From assembly GCF_005503355.1 (NCBI RefSeq), contig NZ_SCMK01000007.1:1-64000 (forward strand): 64,000 nt of DNA, in the 5' to 3' direction. Of the stretch, positions 6,992 through 16,615 are shown one piece after another. The position numbers and the translations under genes are program-made. Origin of the DNA: Sphingomonas sp. 1F27F7B (GTDB lineage: Bacteria; Pseudomonadota; Alphaproteobacteria; Sphingomonadales; Sphingomonadaceae). Below the pieces are notes generated by a model. The model ran no database searches. It saw nothing but the letters and a program-made list of their open reading frames with translations, and was not told the DNA's origin. How positions within the stretch are numbered: the first letter of the stretch is position 1; the number at the start of each line of letters is the position of its first letter.

Positions 6992-8923
6992 ATGATCCGG
7001 TCGCTGCTGATCGCCAATCGCGGCGAGATCGCCTGCCGGATCATCCGCACGGCGCGGGCGATGGGCATCCGCACGGTCGCGGTCTATTCCGACGCCGATG
7101 CGAGCGCCTTGCACGTCCGCCAGGCCGATACGGCGGTGCATATCGGCCCCTCCCCGGCGCGCGAATCCTATCTGGTCGGCGAGAAGATCATCGCCGCCGC
7201 CCAGGCGACGGGTGCCGAGGCGATCCATCCCGGCTATGGCTTTCTCTCGGAAAATGCCGATTTCGCCGAGGCGGTAATCGCCGCCGGGCTGGTCTGGGTG
7301 GGCCCCAATCCCGACAGCATCCGCGCCATGGGCCTGAAGGACGCGGCCAAGGAGCGGATGATCGCAGCCGGCGTCCCCGTCACGCCCGGCTATCTCGGCG
7401 AGAACCAGGACCCCGCGCATCTCAAGGCCGAGGCGGACAAGATCGGCTATCCGGTGCTGATCAAGGCCGTGGCCGGTGGCGGCGGCAAGGGCATGCGCCG
7501 CGTCGATGCCCCGGCGGACTTCGCCGACGCGCTCGCCTCCTGCCAGCGCGAGGCGGCTTCTTCCTTCGGCGACGATCGCGTGCTGATCGAGAAGTACATC
7601 CTCTCGCCGCGCCACATCGAAGTGCAGGTGTTCGGCGACACGCACGGCAATGTCGTGCACCTGTTCGAGCGCGACTGCTCGCTCCAGCGCCGCCACCAGA
7701 AGGTGATCGAGGAAGCCCCCGCGCCCGGGATGGATGCGGAGACTCGCGAAGCGATCTGCGCCGCCGCCGTCCGTGCGGCCAAGGCGGTCGACTATGTCGG
7801 CGCGGGCACGATTGAGTTCATCGCCGATGCCTCGGAAGGCCTGCGCGCCGACCGCATCTGGTTCATGGAGATGAACACCCGCCTCCAGGTCGAGCATCCG
7901 GTGACCGAGGAGATCACCGGCCAGGACCTGGTCGAATGGCAGCTGCGGGTCGCTTCGGGCGGAGCCTTGCCCAAACGGCAGGACGAGCTCGCGATCCGTG
8001 GCTGGGCGATGGAGGCACGCCTCTATGCCGAGGATCCCGCTGCCGGCTTCCTCCCGTCGGTCGGGAGGCTCGAACGCCTCGCCTTGGGCGCGGAGTGGAA
8101 CGACGATTCGGAAGACCAGCGCGTTCGCATCGAAACCGGCGTGGAGCAAGGCGATACAATCAGCTCCTTCTACGATCCGATGATCGCCAAGCTGGTCGTC
8201 CACGCCGCTACCCGTGATCAGGCTGCCGACCTGCTCGCGCTTACCTGCGGGCAGGTCCAGGTCTGGCCGGTGCGCACCAATGCCAATTTCCTCATGCGCC
8301 TGTTGCAGGAACCCGCCTTTCTCGCAGGCGGAGTCGAAACGGGTTTCATCGCCGCCCATGCGGATCGGCTGGCAACGCTCCCCGGGCTTTCACCCGATCT
8401 CGATTACAAGATTCGCCTGTGGCTCGCGGACGCTTCCCCCGAGACCAAGGGCCCTGCCGGCTTCCGCCTCAACGCCCCACCCATGCTCTCGCGCCGGGTG
8501 TTCGTGAATGGCGTCCAGCATCAGCTCGACGGCGCCGACGGCCTGGACCAGCTTCTGGCACTTGCTCCCGCCGCCCCGATGGCGAGCCAGTTCGAGATCA
8601 TGGGCATCCACCGCGAAGGCGCGGATGCGGTGATCTTCTCCGAAGGGCTGGCCAGCCACATCACGCTCGCAATCCGGGGCAGCGGGGCCGCCACGACATC
8701 CGACGGCGCGATCCTCGCCCCGATGCCGGGTCGCGTCACCGCGGTGGAAGTCGCGGCGGGCGATACGGTCACCAAGGGCCAGCGCCTGGTCACGCTCGAG
8801 GCGATGAAGATGGAACATGGGCTCACCGCCCCGTTCGACGGCACCGTTGGCGAGCTGAACGTGGCGCAGGGCGACCAGGTGAGCGAAGGGACATTGCTGG
8901 CAAAGGTCGAGAAGGCGGAATGA
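6992..8923 (+). CDS. liuD: Methylcrotonoyl-CoA carboxylase alpha (biotin carboxylase/BCCP) subunit
   Basis: Biotin-containing subunit of methylcrotonyl-CoA carboxylase. It carboxylates biotin with ATP and bicarbonate and hands the carboxyl group to the LiuB subunit. In 643 aa the order is biotin carboxylase N-domain (1-115), ATP-grasp (115-320, glycine-rich AVAGGGGKGMR), C-domain (335-445), a BT linker region and a biotinyl domain (570-643). Biotin would attach to Lys606 in EAMKMEHG. FMEMNTRLQVEHPVTE is the biotin carboxylase signature. The roughly 145-bp gap upstream holds no gene. Domain order and cluster position fit MCC rather than acetyl- or propionyl-CoA carboxylase. Confidence 0.93.
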   Translation: MIRSLLIANRGEIACRIIRTARAMGIRTVAVYSDADASALHVRQADTAVHIGPSPARESYLVGEKIIAAAQATGAEAIHPGYGFLSENADFAEAVIAAGLVWVGPNPDSIRAMGLKDAAKERMIAAGVPVTPGYLGENQDPAHLKAEADKIGYPVLIKAVAGGGGKGMRRVDAPADFADALASCQREAASSFGDDRVLIEKYILSPRHIEVQVFGDTHGNVVHLFERDCSLQRRHQKVIEEAPAPGMDAETREAICAAAVRAAKAVDYVGAGTIEFIADASEGLRADRIWFMEMNTRLQVEHPVTEEITGQDLVEWQLRVASGGALPKRQDELAIRGWAMEARLYAEDPAAGFLPSVGRLERLALGAEWNDDSEDQRVRIETGVEQGDTISSFYDPMIAKLVVHAATRDQAADLLALTCGQVQVWPVRTNANFLMRLLQEPAFLAGGVETGFIAAHADRLATLPGLSPDLDYKIRLWLADASPETKGPAGFRLNAPPMLSRRVFVNGVQHQLDGADGLDQLLALAPAAPMASQFEIMGIHREGADAVIFSEGLASHITLAIRGSGAATTSDGAILAPMPGRVTAVEVAAGDTVTKGQRLVTLEAMKMEHGLTAPFDGTVGELNVAQGDQVSEGTLLAKVEKAE

Positions 8924-8982
8924 CCGCGACCGTGGCCTTGAACCTGCTCGGCGAGCATCCCCTTGGGAAAGGTACCCACTTC

Positions 8983-9063
8983 GTCATCCCCGCGCAGGCG
9001 GGGACCCAGGGTTTCTCTGCCACATCGCCCGTGACTCTGGATCCCCGCCTTCGCGGGGATGAC
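8983..9063. repeat. 81-bp hairpin repeat (GTCATCCCCGCG family)
   Basis: The outer arms GTCATCCCCGCG (8983-8994) and CGCGGGGATGAC (9052-9063) are perfect inverses. Inner segments GGCGGGGACCCAGG and CTGGATCCCCGCC continue the pairing. It sits in the 282-bp gap between liuD and the MaoC-type gene, which otherwise holds only the short palindrome at 9146-9175. A related, degenerate element lies at 32392-32483, and a longer perfect hairpin of similar core sequence at 54376-54439. Confidence 0.75.
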
Positions 9064-9145
9064 CAGAGGTGGATGGCGGGAGGGACCAGAGAGGGATAGG
9101 CCCCAGGTCCAGCTTGCTACGAGCAGTGTCGCTCGAGGCGCATTG

Positions 9146-9175
9146 GATCCCGAACCCCGGATCAAGTTCGGGATC
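9146..9175. repeat. Short palindromic repeat GATCCCGAAC/GTTCGGGATC
   Basis: Ten-bp perfect arms, GATCCCGAAC and GTTCGGGATC, surround a 10-nt loop (CCCCGGATCA-like). The half-site GTTCGGGATC also forms the first ten bases of the window, so another copy is probably cut by the window edge. It lies upstream of the MaoC-type gene. Confidence 0.6.
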
Positions 9176-9205
9176 GGCACGACGAAGAATGAGGGTGAGA
9201 CGGGA

Positions 9206-9661
9206 ATGGCAGGCAGATTCTACGACGAATGGCAGGTCGGCGACGTGATCGCCCACGAACTGCGCCGCACCGTGACGGAGACGGACAACCTCCTCTTCTC
9301 CACGATGACGCACAACACCCAGCCGCTCCACCTCGATGCGGAAGCGGCGCGGGCGAGCGAGTTCGGCCAGATCCTCGTCAACGGCACCTTCACGTTCAGC
9401 CTGATGGTGGGAATCACCGTGGGCGACACCACCGCCGGCACGCTGGTCGCGAACCTCGGCTATGACGCATTGCGGATGCCAAAGCCGGTATTCATCGGCG
9501 ACACGCTGCGCGCCGAGAGCGAAGTGACCGAGCTGCGCCCGTCCAGATCGCGCCCCGGCCAGGGCATCGTCACCTGGCGGCATCGCATGCTGAACCAGCG
9601 CGACGAAATCGTCTGCGAGTGCCTGCGCTCCGCCCTGCTCAAGAGCCGCGCGGCGGCGTGA
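9206..9661 (+). CDS. MaoC-like hydratase (hotdog fold)
   Basis: The 151-aa single-domain MaoC-type protein belongs to the hotdog-fold (R)-specific enoyl-CoA hydratase group. The pattern FYDEWQVGDVI near the N-terminus, THNTQPLHLDAEAA with the hydratase Asn/His region, and ILVNGTFTFSLMVG are typical. Its position directly after liuD makes a CoA-thioester in branched-chain catabolism the likely substrate, but the substrate itself is inference. I chose the ATG at 9206 because the hydratase pattern begins there. Its TGA overlaps the GTG start of the next gene. Confidence 0.82.
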   Translation: MAGRFYDEWQVGDVIAHELRRTVTETDNLLFSTMTHNTQPLHLDAEAARASEFGQILVNGTFTFSLMVGITVGDTTAGTLVANLGYDALRMPKPVFIGDTLRAESEVTELRPSRSRPGQGIVTWRHRMLNQRDEIVCECLRSALLKSRAAA

Positions 9662-10872
9662 AGGACCATGCCGATATCGTCGTGATCGGCGGCGGTGCGG
9701 CCGGCGTCGGCGCGCTGCGCACCCTGGCCGATGCCGGCAGGGACGTGCTGCTGCTCGAGGCACAGGGCCGGCTCGGCGGCCGTGCCCATACGGTACACGT
9801 CGCCGGACTGCCGATCGATCTGGGCGCGGGCTGGCTCCATTCGGCGACGAGCAACCCCTGGGTGCCCATCGCCGAGGCGTGTGGCTTCGCAATCTATCGC
9901 GCGCCTCCGCTCTGGGACGAGCAATGGCGCGAGCTCGGCTTCTCCCGGACCGAACAGGCCGAGCTGTGGGAGGTGTTCGACGCGTGCATGGCGGCGATAC
10001 GCACGCCCCCGCCAAGCGATCGCGCCTCGGACCTGCTCCCGCCGGGCGGCAAGTGGAACGCGGCGCTCGATGCGCTGTCGGGCTTCATCAACGGCGCGCC
10101 GATACGCGAGATGTCGGTGGCCGACTGGTTCGCCTATGACGAAGCCTCGACCGATATCGATTGGCGCGTCGAACAGGGCTATGGCGCACTGGTCGCCGCG
10201 CATGCCGCGGGGCTGCCCGCGGCGCTGGCGACGCCGGTGAGCGGGATAGACACATCCGGCAAGCGGCTCCGCATCGCGACGCCCCGGGGTACGGTCACCG
10301 CCAATGCCGCGATCGTCACCGTATCGACCAACGTCCTTGCCAGCGGCGCCCTTGCCCTGCCGGGGCATGACGCGATCCTCCATGCCGCCTCCGAGCTTCC
10401 GCTCGGTCTTGCCGACAAGCTGTTCTTCGCACTGGAGGGCGGGGAAGAGATTGACGACAACGCCCATCTGGTCGGCGATCCGCACAGCGCGTGCACGGGC
10501 AGCTACACGCTCAGGCCGTTCGGCCGCCCGGTCGTCGAGTGCATGCTCGGCGGCGATGGGGCCCGGGCGATGGAGAAGGAAGGGCTGAACGGCGCCGCCG
10601 CGTTCGCGATCGGCGAGCTGTGCCACCTGCTCGGCAGCGACTGGCGCGGGAAGCTGCGCTTCGTCGCCGGCTCGGCCTGGGGTCGCGAGACGCACATCCT
10701 CGGCAGCTACAGCCACGCCCTGCCCGGACGGCACGGCGCCCGCGCGGTGCTGCGCACCCCGGTCGACCCCCGCATCCGCTTCGCCGGCGAAGCATGCTCG
10801 GACGGCGAATTCTCCACCGCCCACGGCGCCTATAACAGCGGCGTCGTGGCCGCGAAGGCGTTGCTGGTCTAG
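9658..10872 (+). CDS. FAD-dependent amine oxidase
   Basis: The 404-aa flavoprotein has an N-terminal Rossmann dinucleotide fold (VVIGGGAAGVGALRTL), the ERLGGR-like FAD motif (EAQGRLGGRAHT) and the DLGAGWLHS motif of monoamine oxidases. The C-terminus has RIRFAGEACSDGEF followed by AYNSGVVAAKALL, the usual FAD-contacting end. It would oxidise an amine to an aldehyde or imine using oxygen; the substrate is unknown. The GTG start overlaps the MaoC-type stop, so the two are coupled. Its stop shares CTAG with the convergent monooxygenase gene. Confidence 0.85.
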   Translation: MKDHADIVVIGGGAAGVGALRTLADAGRDVLLLEAQGRLGGRAHTVHVAGLPIDLGAGWLHSATSNPWVPIAEACGFAIYRAPPLWDEQWRELGFSRTEQAELWEVFDACMAAIRTPPPSDRASDLLPPGGKWNAALDALSGFINGAPIREMSVADWFAYDEASTDIDWRVEQGYGALVAAHAAGLPAALATPVSGIDTSGKRLRIATPRGTVTANAAIVTVSTNVLASGALALPGHDAILHAASELPLGLADKLFFALEGGEEIDDNAHLVGDPHSACTGSYTLRPFGRPVVECMLGGDGARAMEKEGLNGAAAFAIGELCHLLGSDWRGKLRFVAGSAWGRETHILGSYSHALPGRHGARAVLRTPVDPRIRFAGEACSDGEFSTAHGAYNSGVVAAKALLV

Positions 10873-12335
10873 GCGGCGGCCTTGCCGGCGGGCACCGGGT
10901 TGGAGAATTCCATCTCCTGGTCGATCCCGCCGAACTTGAGCGCCATCACGTCGCGGGCATAGTTCTGGTTGAGCCGCCACGGCTTGCGCGTGCCCTGGCG
11001 GGGCAGCCTGTCAGCCGCGCGCTGGACATAGCCCGAGGTGAAATCGAGGAACGGCGCTTCCTCGACCGGCGCGGCCATGCGAGGCGTCACCTGGCGCATG
11101 CGGCGCTTGCGCATCGCGTTGAGCAGGCGGGTGACGTAATTGGCGGTGAGGTCGCTCTTCAGCGTCCAGCTGGCGTTGGTATAGCCGAAGGAGATCGCGA
11201 AATTGGGCACGTCGGAGAACATCATGCCCTTGTAGGTCATCGCCTTCGCCGGTTCGAAGGCCTTGCCGTCGACGCGGATCGGCATGCCGCTGAACAGCTG
11301 GATCTCGAGCCCGGTCGCCGTGACGATCAGGTCGGCCTCCAGCGTCTTGCCCGAACCGAGCGCCAGCCCGGTCTCGGTGAAGCGCTCGATCGTGTCGGTC
11401 ACCATCTCGGCCTTGCCCTCGCGCAGCGCGGCGAACAGGTCGGCATCGGGCACCAGGCAGACGCGCTGGTCCCAGGGATTGTAGCGCGGCGTGAAATGCG
11501 TATCGACGTCATAGTCCGGCCCCAGCTCGGCACGCGCCATCTGGACGATCCGCTCGCGAGTCTTTTCGGGGTTCTTGCGGGCGAGGCGGAAGAAGAACTG
11601 CTGGAGCAGCACATTCTTCCAGCGCGTGAGGCCATAGGCAGTCATCGACGGCATCCAGCCGCGCATCCAGTTGGCCACGGCATCCTGCGAGGGACGCGAG
11701 ACGATATAGGTGGGCGAGCGCTGGAGCATCACCACATGGCTCGCCTGCTTGGCCAGCTCAGGCACCAGCGTCACCGCCGTCGCGCCGCTGCCGATCACCA
11801 CGACGCGCTTGTTCCTGTAATCGATGTCGTCGCTCCAGAATTGCGGATGGACGATCCGGCCCTTGAAGTCGGCCGCCCCGGCGAAGTCGGGCGTGTAGCC
11901 GCGTTCATAATTATAATAGCCGGTGCACAGGAACAGGAACGCGCAGGTGAAGGTCACCGCTTCCCCGCCCCGCTCGGCGGTGACGGTCCACTGCGCGTCT
12001 TCCGTCGACCAGCTCGCGCCGGTCACGCGAGTCGAATAGCGGATATGCTCGTCGATCCCATAGTCGCGGACCGCCTCGTCCAGATAGTTGAGGATCGACG
12101 GCCCGTCGGCGATCGCCTTGCTCTCGGTCCAGGGGCGGAAGGAGAAGCCGAGCGTGAACATGTCCGAGTCCGAGCGGATGCCCGGATAGCGAAACAGGTC
12201 CCAGGTGCCGCCCAGCCGCTCGCGGCCTTCGAGCACCACATAGCTGCGGTCCGGGCTGTTCGCCCGGAGATGATATGCCGCGCCTATGCCGGAGATGCCG
12301 GCTCCCACGATCACTACGTCGAAATGCTCGGCCAC
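10869..12335 (-). CDS. Flavin-containing (Baeyer-Villiger type) monooxygenase
   Basis: The 488-aa class B flavoprotein monooxygenase has two Rossmann sites: GAGISGIGAAYHL near residue 11 for FAD and VVIGSGATAVTL near 178 for NADPH. Between them lies FKGRIVHPQFW, which fits the F-x-G-x3-H-x3-W signature of Baeyer-Villiger and related monooxygenases. LFRYPGIRSDSDMFTLGF follows the first site as in EtaA-type enzymes. It probably inserts oxygen into a ketone or oxidises a heteroatom; the substrate is unknown. It ends on a shared CTAG with the amine oxidase gene. Confidence 0.88.
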   Translation of the reverse strand: MAEHFDVVIVGAGISGIGAAYHLRANSPDRSYVVLEGRERLGGTWDLFRYPGIRSDSDMFTLGFSFRPWTESKAIADGPSILNYLDEAVRDYGIDEHIRYSTRVTGASWSTEDAQWTVTAERGGEAVTFTCAFLFLCTGYYNYERGYTPDFAGAADFKGRIVHPQFWSDDIDYRNKRVVVIGSGATAVTLVPELAKQASHVVMLQRSPTYIVSRPSQDAVANWMRGWMPSMTAYGLTRWKNVLLQQFFFRLARKNPEKTRERIVQMARAELGPDYDVDTHFTPRYNPWDQRVCLVPDADLFAALREGKAEMVTDTIERFTETGLALGSGKTLEADLIVTATGLEIQLFSGMPIRVDGKAFEPAKAMTYKGMMFSDVPNFAISFGYTNASWTLKSDLTANYVTRLLNAMRKRRMRQVTPRMAAPVEEAPFLDFTSGYVQRAADRLPRQGTRKPWRLNQNYARDVMALKFGGIDQEMEFSNPVPAGKAAA

Positions 12336-12388
12336 GCGCCTCTCCCGCCGATCTGTTTACACCCTTGTAAGCAGGGAAATCCGCAGGC

Positions 12389-15300
12389 TCAATAATCCCT
12401 GGAATATTTGAGGCTGACGCTCGAGCCTCCGAACGAGCCGGCCTGGGAGAGCAGGCTCAGCGTGCGGCTGAGCGATATCTCGAGCTGGGTGGCGGTGAAG
12501 CCCCGCGCATCGGTGATGATCTCCACATAGATGTCGTCGGTCAGATACTTGCCCGCCGCCAAGGCCGTGCCTCGGCCGCCCACATCATCGGCGCCCAGGA
12601 TGCGCAGCCGGTCGATGCCGGTGGCCGATTTGAGCTGTCCCAGGGGATTGAGCCCGCCGCCAGTACCGCTCAGCGACTGGAGCGCCGCGGCGAGCTGGAT
12701 CGCCTCGGTGGCGGAGAGGTTGGTCACGTTGGTGCCGAAGAACAGGCGGGAGAGCACTTCCTCCTGCGGCAGCGCCGGCGTCGAGCTGAACGCGATCTGC
12801 GGCTGCTGCGCGGTGCCCGAAACAGTGAGGATCGCCGTGACTCCCTCCGCCGTGGTGCTTGCCTGGATGTCCACCGACGGGTTGGTGAGCGCCGAGCCCT
12901 GGAAGCGGATCGTGCCGCGCGTGATGTCGAAGCGACGGCTGGCGAAGCTGTAGGTACCGCGCACGATCTCCATCGTGCCGCGAATGTCCGGGGCCAATGT
13001 GGTGCCGCGCACCGTGATCTGCGTGCGCCATTCCGATTCCAGGCCCATGCCGGTGACGACCAGCCGATTGTCGGCATTGATGCGCAGGTTGAGGTCGAAG
13101 TCACCGAACGCGCGGCGGATCACCGGCGCGGGGCCCTGATCCTCGCCCGTCGCGCTCCTGCGGCGTACGCCGGTGAGTTCGGGCACTTCGGCAGCGCCCT
13201 GGCGGATGATCTGGTAATGCGCCTCGGGGATCGTGAGCCGGCCCTCGATCCGGGAAACCTCGGGATTCTTGGTGATGCTGATCTTGCCCGTCGCTGTCGC
13301 GCCCAGCGCGTCGCTGCGCGCGAGGCGGGCATTGTTGAGGTCCGCGGTGATCGCGATCGGATAGCCGTTCGCCGAGGACAGGCTCACCCTGCCTTGCGCG
13401 GTCACCGTGCCGTCCCCCGCCTTGGCGGTGAGCGAATTCAGGATGAACTCGTCATTCGAAAACGTGCCGTCGACTTGCATCGCGGTCAGCCGAGTGCCTA
13501 GATTCTCGTTCTCGTAGTGAAGGTTGCTCGCCCGGACGACACCGGTGAGCCGCGGCTCCTCGACCTTGCCCGAGAAATCCGCCGCGATGCCGATCGGCCC
13601 GTCGAGCTGCTGGCCGGACAGGCCCGCCAGCGAGAAGGGCACCGCCGCCGGACCGTTATAGCGGATGCCGCCCGAGAGCGGTGCCGCGAGCATGCGCTCG
13701 GTCCAGGGCCCGGCTTCCGGACCCAGCGGGCTGAGCGTCGCCACCACGCGGCCGATCGTCGTGGTGCCGCGGCGGATCAGCGCGCGCGCATCGCCGCCAT
13801 TGGGCAGCAGCTTGCCGACGAAGCTCACATTCACCGGCGTCGAGACGGCAGCCAGGCTGGCGCGCGTGAAGTCGGCGATCTCCAGCCGCGCATCGGCGCT
13901 GGGAAAGGCCTCGGCCGAGGTTTGCGCAAAGTCGAGGCTGCCCGTCGCGGTGCCGCCGATGCCGAGATCGGGGACGAAGGCATTGATCACTGCCAGGTCG
14001 AGGCTGTCGAGCCGCGTCTGCAGCACCATGCCCTTGCCATAGCTGCCCGCCATCCGCGCGCTGCCCTTGTCGAAATCGATCTTGGCCGGGAGCAGATGAT
14101 AGACTCCCTCGCGGATCGCCACCTGCGCCGGCTGGGCCGTGCGGAAATTCACGCCGCTCGCTTGCCCTTGCATCGCCACCAGCCATGCATCGGGCGCGAG
14201 CCGGGCATTGGCGGCGACCTGGAAGGGTACGCCCGTGGAGCCATTGGCGAAGACCTGGGCAGTGCCCTTGCCGCCGGCATAGGCGATCTTCGCGCGGCCG
14301 GTCTTGAGCACGAAATTGCCCTGGCGCAGGTTCGCGACCTGCACGTCGCCGACGATCTCGGGCGTATCGGCGAGCACGACGCTGCCGTCGATCAGCGCAC
14401 GGCCGATGGTCAGGCCCGCGGCGCCTGGTATCTTGGCGTTGGAAGCTGTTGCCTTCACGTCGGCGCGCTGCAGCTTGCCCTGTGCCGATAGGGTCGCCCG
14501 CCCCACGATACCCGATCCGTTGAACGCGAGTTCGCCGGCGAACGGCCCGGCGGACGACTGTTCCAACCGGCCGGTGATGTCCATGCCGGCGAACCGGCCC
14601 GAATTGACGTCGATCGCGAGGCGGGTGCCGGTGCGCACGAGGACGTCGGCGTCGAACGGCCCGTAATCGGTGTTGCCGGTGGCGAGGACCGCCCAGGAAT
14701 CGCCGCGTCCACGAATGTTCGCCTCGAGATCGACCAGCCCGATGCCGAGCCCGGGCCTGGGTGCCTTCAGCCGCACCAGCGGCGCATTGAGCGTGCCCGT
14801 CACACGCGCGGCGAGCGGACCATATTGGTCGGAAACCGCATCGGCATCGATCAGGATCGGCCCGGCGGGGTCATAGCGCCCCGATCCGCGCAGAACGCGG
14901 AACTGCGGCGCCTTCATCTTCACGTCGCTGATGCCGATCACACCCTTGGGATCGAGCACCAGGCGCGCCGAAGCGACGGCATTGCCTCCCAGAAATTCGC
15001 GCGCGCCGTCGCTGAAGATCTTCCGGGACTGACCGGCAAGGTGCCCGCGAATGCCCCAGCCGCCGCCAGGCGCGGCGAACAGCTCGGCATCGGTCTTGAG
15101 GTCGACAACGCCCACGCCGTCGATCCGATAGTCGTTCACCCGCCCCTTGAGCGCGCCGGTATAGCGCCCGCGGCCGATATCGGCGGCGACGATCGCAGTC
15201 GCATCGATCTTGTCCGAGCGGATGCGCAGATTGTCGGAGAGGATCTGCTGGCCCGAGATCGCCAGGTCGCCGTTCACCGTCAGGTTGGTGACCAGGCCTC

Positions 15301-16615
15301 CCGCCGCGGCGTTGAGCCCCGAAACGCGCGCCGCGCGGGCCTTGATCGGGACCAGGATACGGTTCGCGTCCACCCGCGCACGCCCTTCGGCATATAAGTG
15401 CTCGGCAACCGTCTCGCCGAACCCGAGCGCGCCGGCGGTGAGCCGGTAGTCGACCACCGGCCGGGCGAACGCGCCGTCCAGCGCCAGCGAGGCGCGCACC
15501 GAGCGCCCGACCAGGTTGGGCGCGATCGCCCCTGCCTTGAGCAGGATCGCATCGACCTTCAGGCCCTGAAACCGATTATGGCCCAGATCGACCTTGCCGC
15601 CCGCCTCCACCGACAATGCTGTGGAGCGCAGCTTGACCACGCCGTCCGCCGCGCGGTCCGCCCATTTCGCGTCGAGGTCGAGATCGAGCCGCGGCGCGGC
15701 GAGCCGCTCGACCGGCCCCTTCATCCACAGCCCCGGATGCAGCGGCCCGCGCAGCTGGAAACGGCCATTGGTCGCGACGAGATCGAGATTGGCCAGTTGC
15801 GCGCCGCCCAGCAAGCCCAGGGCCCTGCCCTGCCACCGGGCCCAATCCCCCCTGCCCGCCACCGAGAAGCGGAGCGGCGCGTCCAGCCCGGCCAATCCGG
15901 CAACCAGCCCCTTGGCCGGCGCATCGAGCTTCAGGTCGATGTCCAACCGGTTCTTCTCGGGCGTGGCATCGAGCGTGAGCGCCAGCGTGTCGCCGCCCGC
16001 CATACCCTTTGCGGCGATGGTGCCGCCATCGAGCGCGAGCTGTACCCGCCGGTCGGCGAGATGCGCCTTGCCCGCCAGCCGGCCGAGATAGCGCGCGCGG
16101 CCGTCCACTTCCCTGGCGATGTCGATCCGCGCCACGTCCAGCCGACCCACATCGATGTTGATGTCGGGCAGCAGCGGCGCGTTGGGATCGCCCGAGGGCT
16201 GGAGCGCCGGCATGCGCAGCAGCTTCACTTCGGGGCTGGCGAGGCTGCGTATGTCCACGCGATTGCCCAGATAGGCGAGCGGCCGCCAGTCCATCCGTAT
16301 CTCGCGCGAAGTGGCGAACACGCCCTTGGTGTCGCGCACCTGCACGTTGCGCAGGATCATTGCGCCATAGAGCGAGCCGTCGATCCGGCCGATACGGAAA
16401 TTGAGGCCCGATTCCAGCGTGATCCCGGCAATCCGGTCGGCCACGAAGCGGCGCCCGGTCTGGGTGTCGATCCCGAGCACCAGCGCGCTGATCGCCAGCA
16501 CCAGCCCGGCCAGCGCGATCCCCGTCCATTTCGCCACGCGCCGCCACAAGGGCCTGCGGGCGACCGCGACTGCATCCTCCGTCGCCGGCGCCGGTTCGGG
16601 CATTGCTTCCGCCAT
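12389..16615 (-). CDS. tamB: Translocation and assembly module protein TamB
   Basis: Very large (1408 aa) inner-membrane-anchored periplasmic protein of the TamB/AsmA-like family. It works with TamA in outer-membrane protein insertion and is now also linked to phospholipid transport. One N-terminal membrane anchor (about residues 27-50) precedes a long beta-rich region of repeated short strands. The C-terminal DUF490/TamB domain (last about 350 aa) has GDFDLNLRINADNRLVVTG-like strands and ends in LSLLSQAGSFGGSSVSLKYSRDY. Its ATG overlaps the tamA stop (TGATG), so TamA and TamB are made together. Confidence 0.9.
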   Translation of the reverse strand: MAEAMPEPAPATEDAVAVARRPLWRRVAKWTGIALAGLVLAISALVLGIDTQTGRRFVADRIAGITLESGLNFRIGRIDGSLYGAMILRNVQVRDTKGVFATSREIRMDWRPLAYLGNRVDIRSLASPEVKLLRMPALQPSGDPNAPLLPDINIDVGRLDVARIDIAREVDGRARYLGRLAGKAHLADRRVQLALDGGTIAAKGMAGGDTLALTLDATPEKNRLDIDLKLDAPAKGLVAGLAGLDAPLRFSVAGRGDWARWQGRALGLLGGAQLANLDLVATNGRFQLRGPLHPGLWMKGPVERLAAPRLDLDLDAKWADRAADGVVKLRSTALSVEAGGKVDLGHNRFQGLKVDAILLKAGAIAPNLVGRSVRASLALDGAFARPVVDYRLTAGALGFGETVAEHLYAEGRARVDANRILVPIKARAARVSGLNAAAGGLVTNLTVNGDLAISGQQILSDNLRIRSDKIDATAIVAADIGRGRYTGALKGRVNDYRIDGVGVVDLKTDAELFAAPGGGWGIRGHLAGQSRKIFSDGAREFLGGNAVASARLVLDPKGVIGISDVKMKAPQFRVLRGSGRYDPAGPILIDADAVSDQYGPLAARVTGTLNAPLVRLKAPRPGLGIGLVDLEANIRGRGDSWAVLATGNTDYGPFDADVLVRTGTRLAIDVNSGRFAGMDITGRLEQSSAGPFAGELAFNGSGIVGRATLSAQGKLQRADVKATASNAKIPGAAGLTIGRALIDGSVVLADTPEIVGDVQVANLRQGNFVLKTGRAKIAYAGGKGTAQVFANGSTGVPFQVAANARLAPDAWLVAMQGQASGVNFRTAQPAQVAIREGVYHLLPAKIDFDKGSARMAGSYGKGMVLQTRLDSLDLAVINAFVPDLGIGGTATGSLDFAQTSAEAFPSADARLEIADFTRASLAAVSTPVNVSFVGKLLPNGGDARALIRRGTTTIGRVVATLSPLGPEAGPWTERMLAAPLSGGIRYNGPAAVPFSLAGLSGQQLDGPIGIAADFSGKVEEPRLTGVVRASNLHYENENLGTRLTAMQVDGTFSNDEFILNSLTAKAGDGTVTAQGRVSLSSANGYPIAITADLNNARLARSDALGATATGKISITKNPEVSRIEGRLTIPEAHYQIIRQGAAEVPELTGVRRRSATGEDQGPAPVIRRAFGDFDLNLRINADNRLVVTGMGLESEWRTQITVRGTTLAPDIRGTMEIVRGTYSFASRRFDITRGTIRFQGSALTNPSVDIQASTTAEGVTAILTVSGTAQQPQIAFSSTPALPQEEVLSRLFFGTNVTNLSATEAIQLAAALQSLSGTGGGLNPLGQLKSATGIDRLRILGADDVGGRGTALAAGKYLTDDIYVEIITDARGFTATQLEISLSRTLSLLSQAGSFGGSSVSLKYSRDY

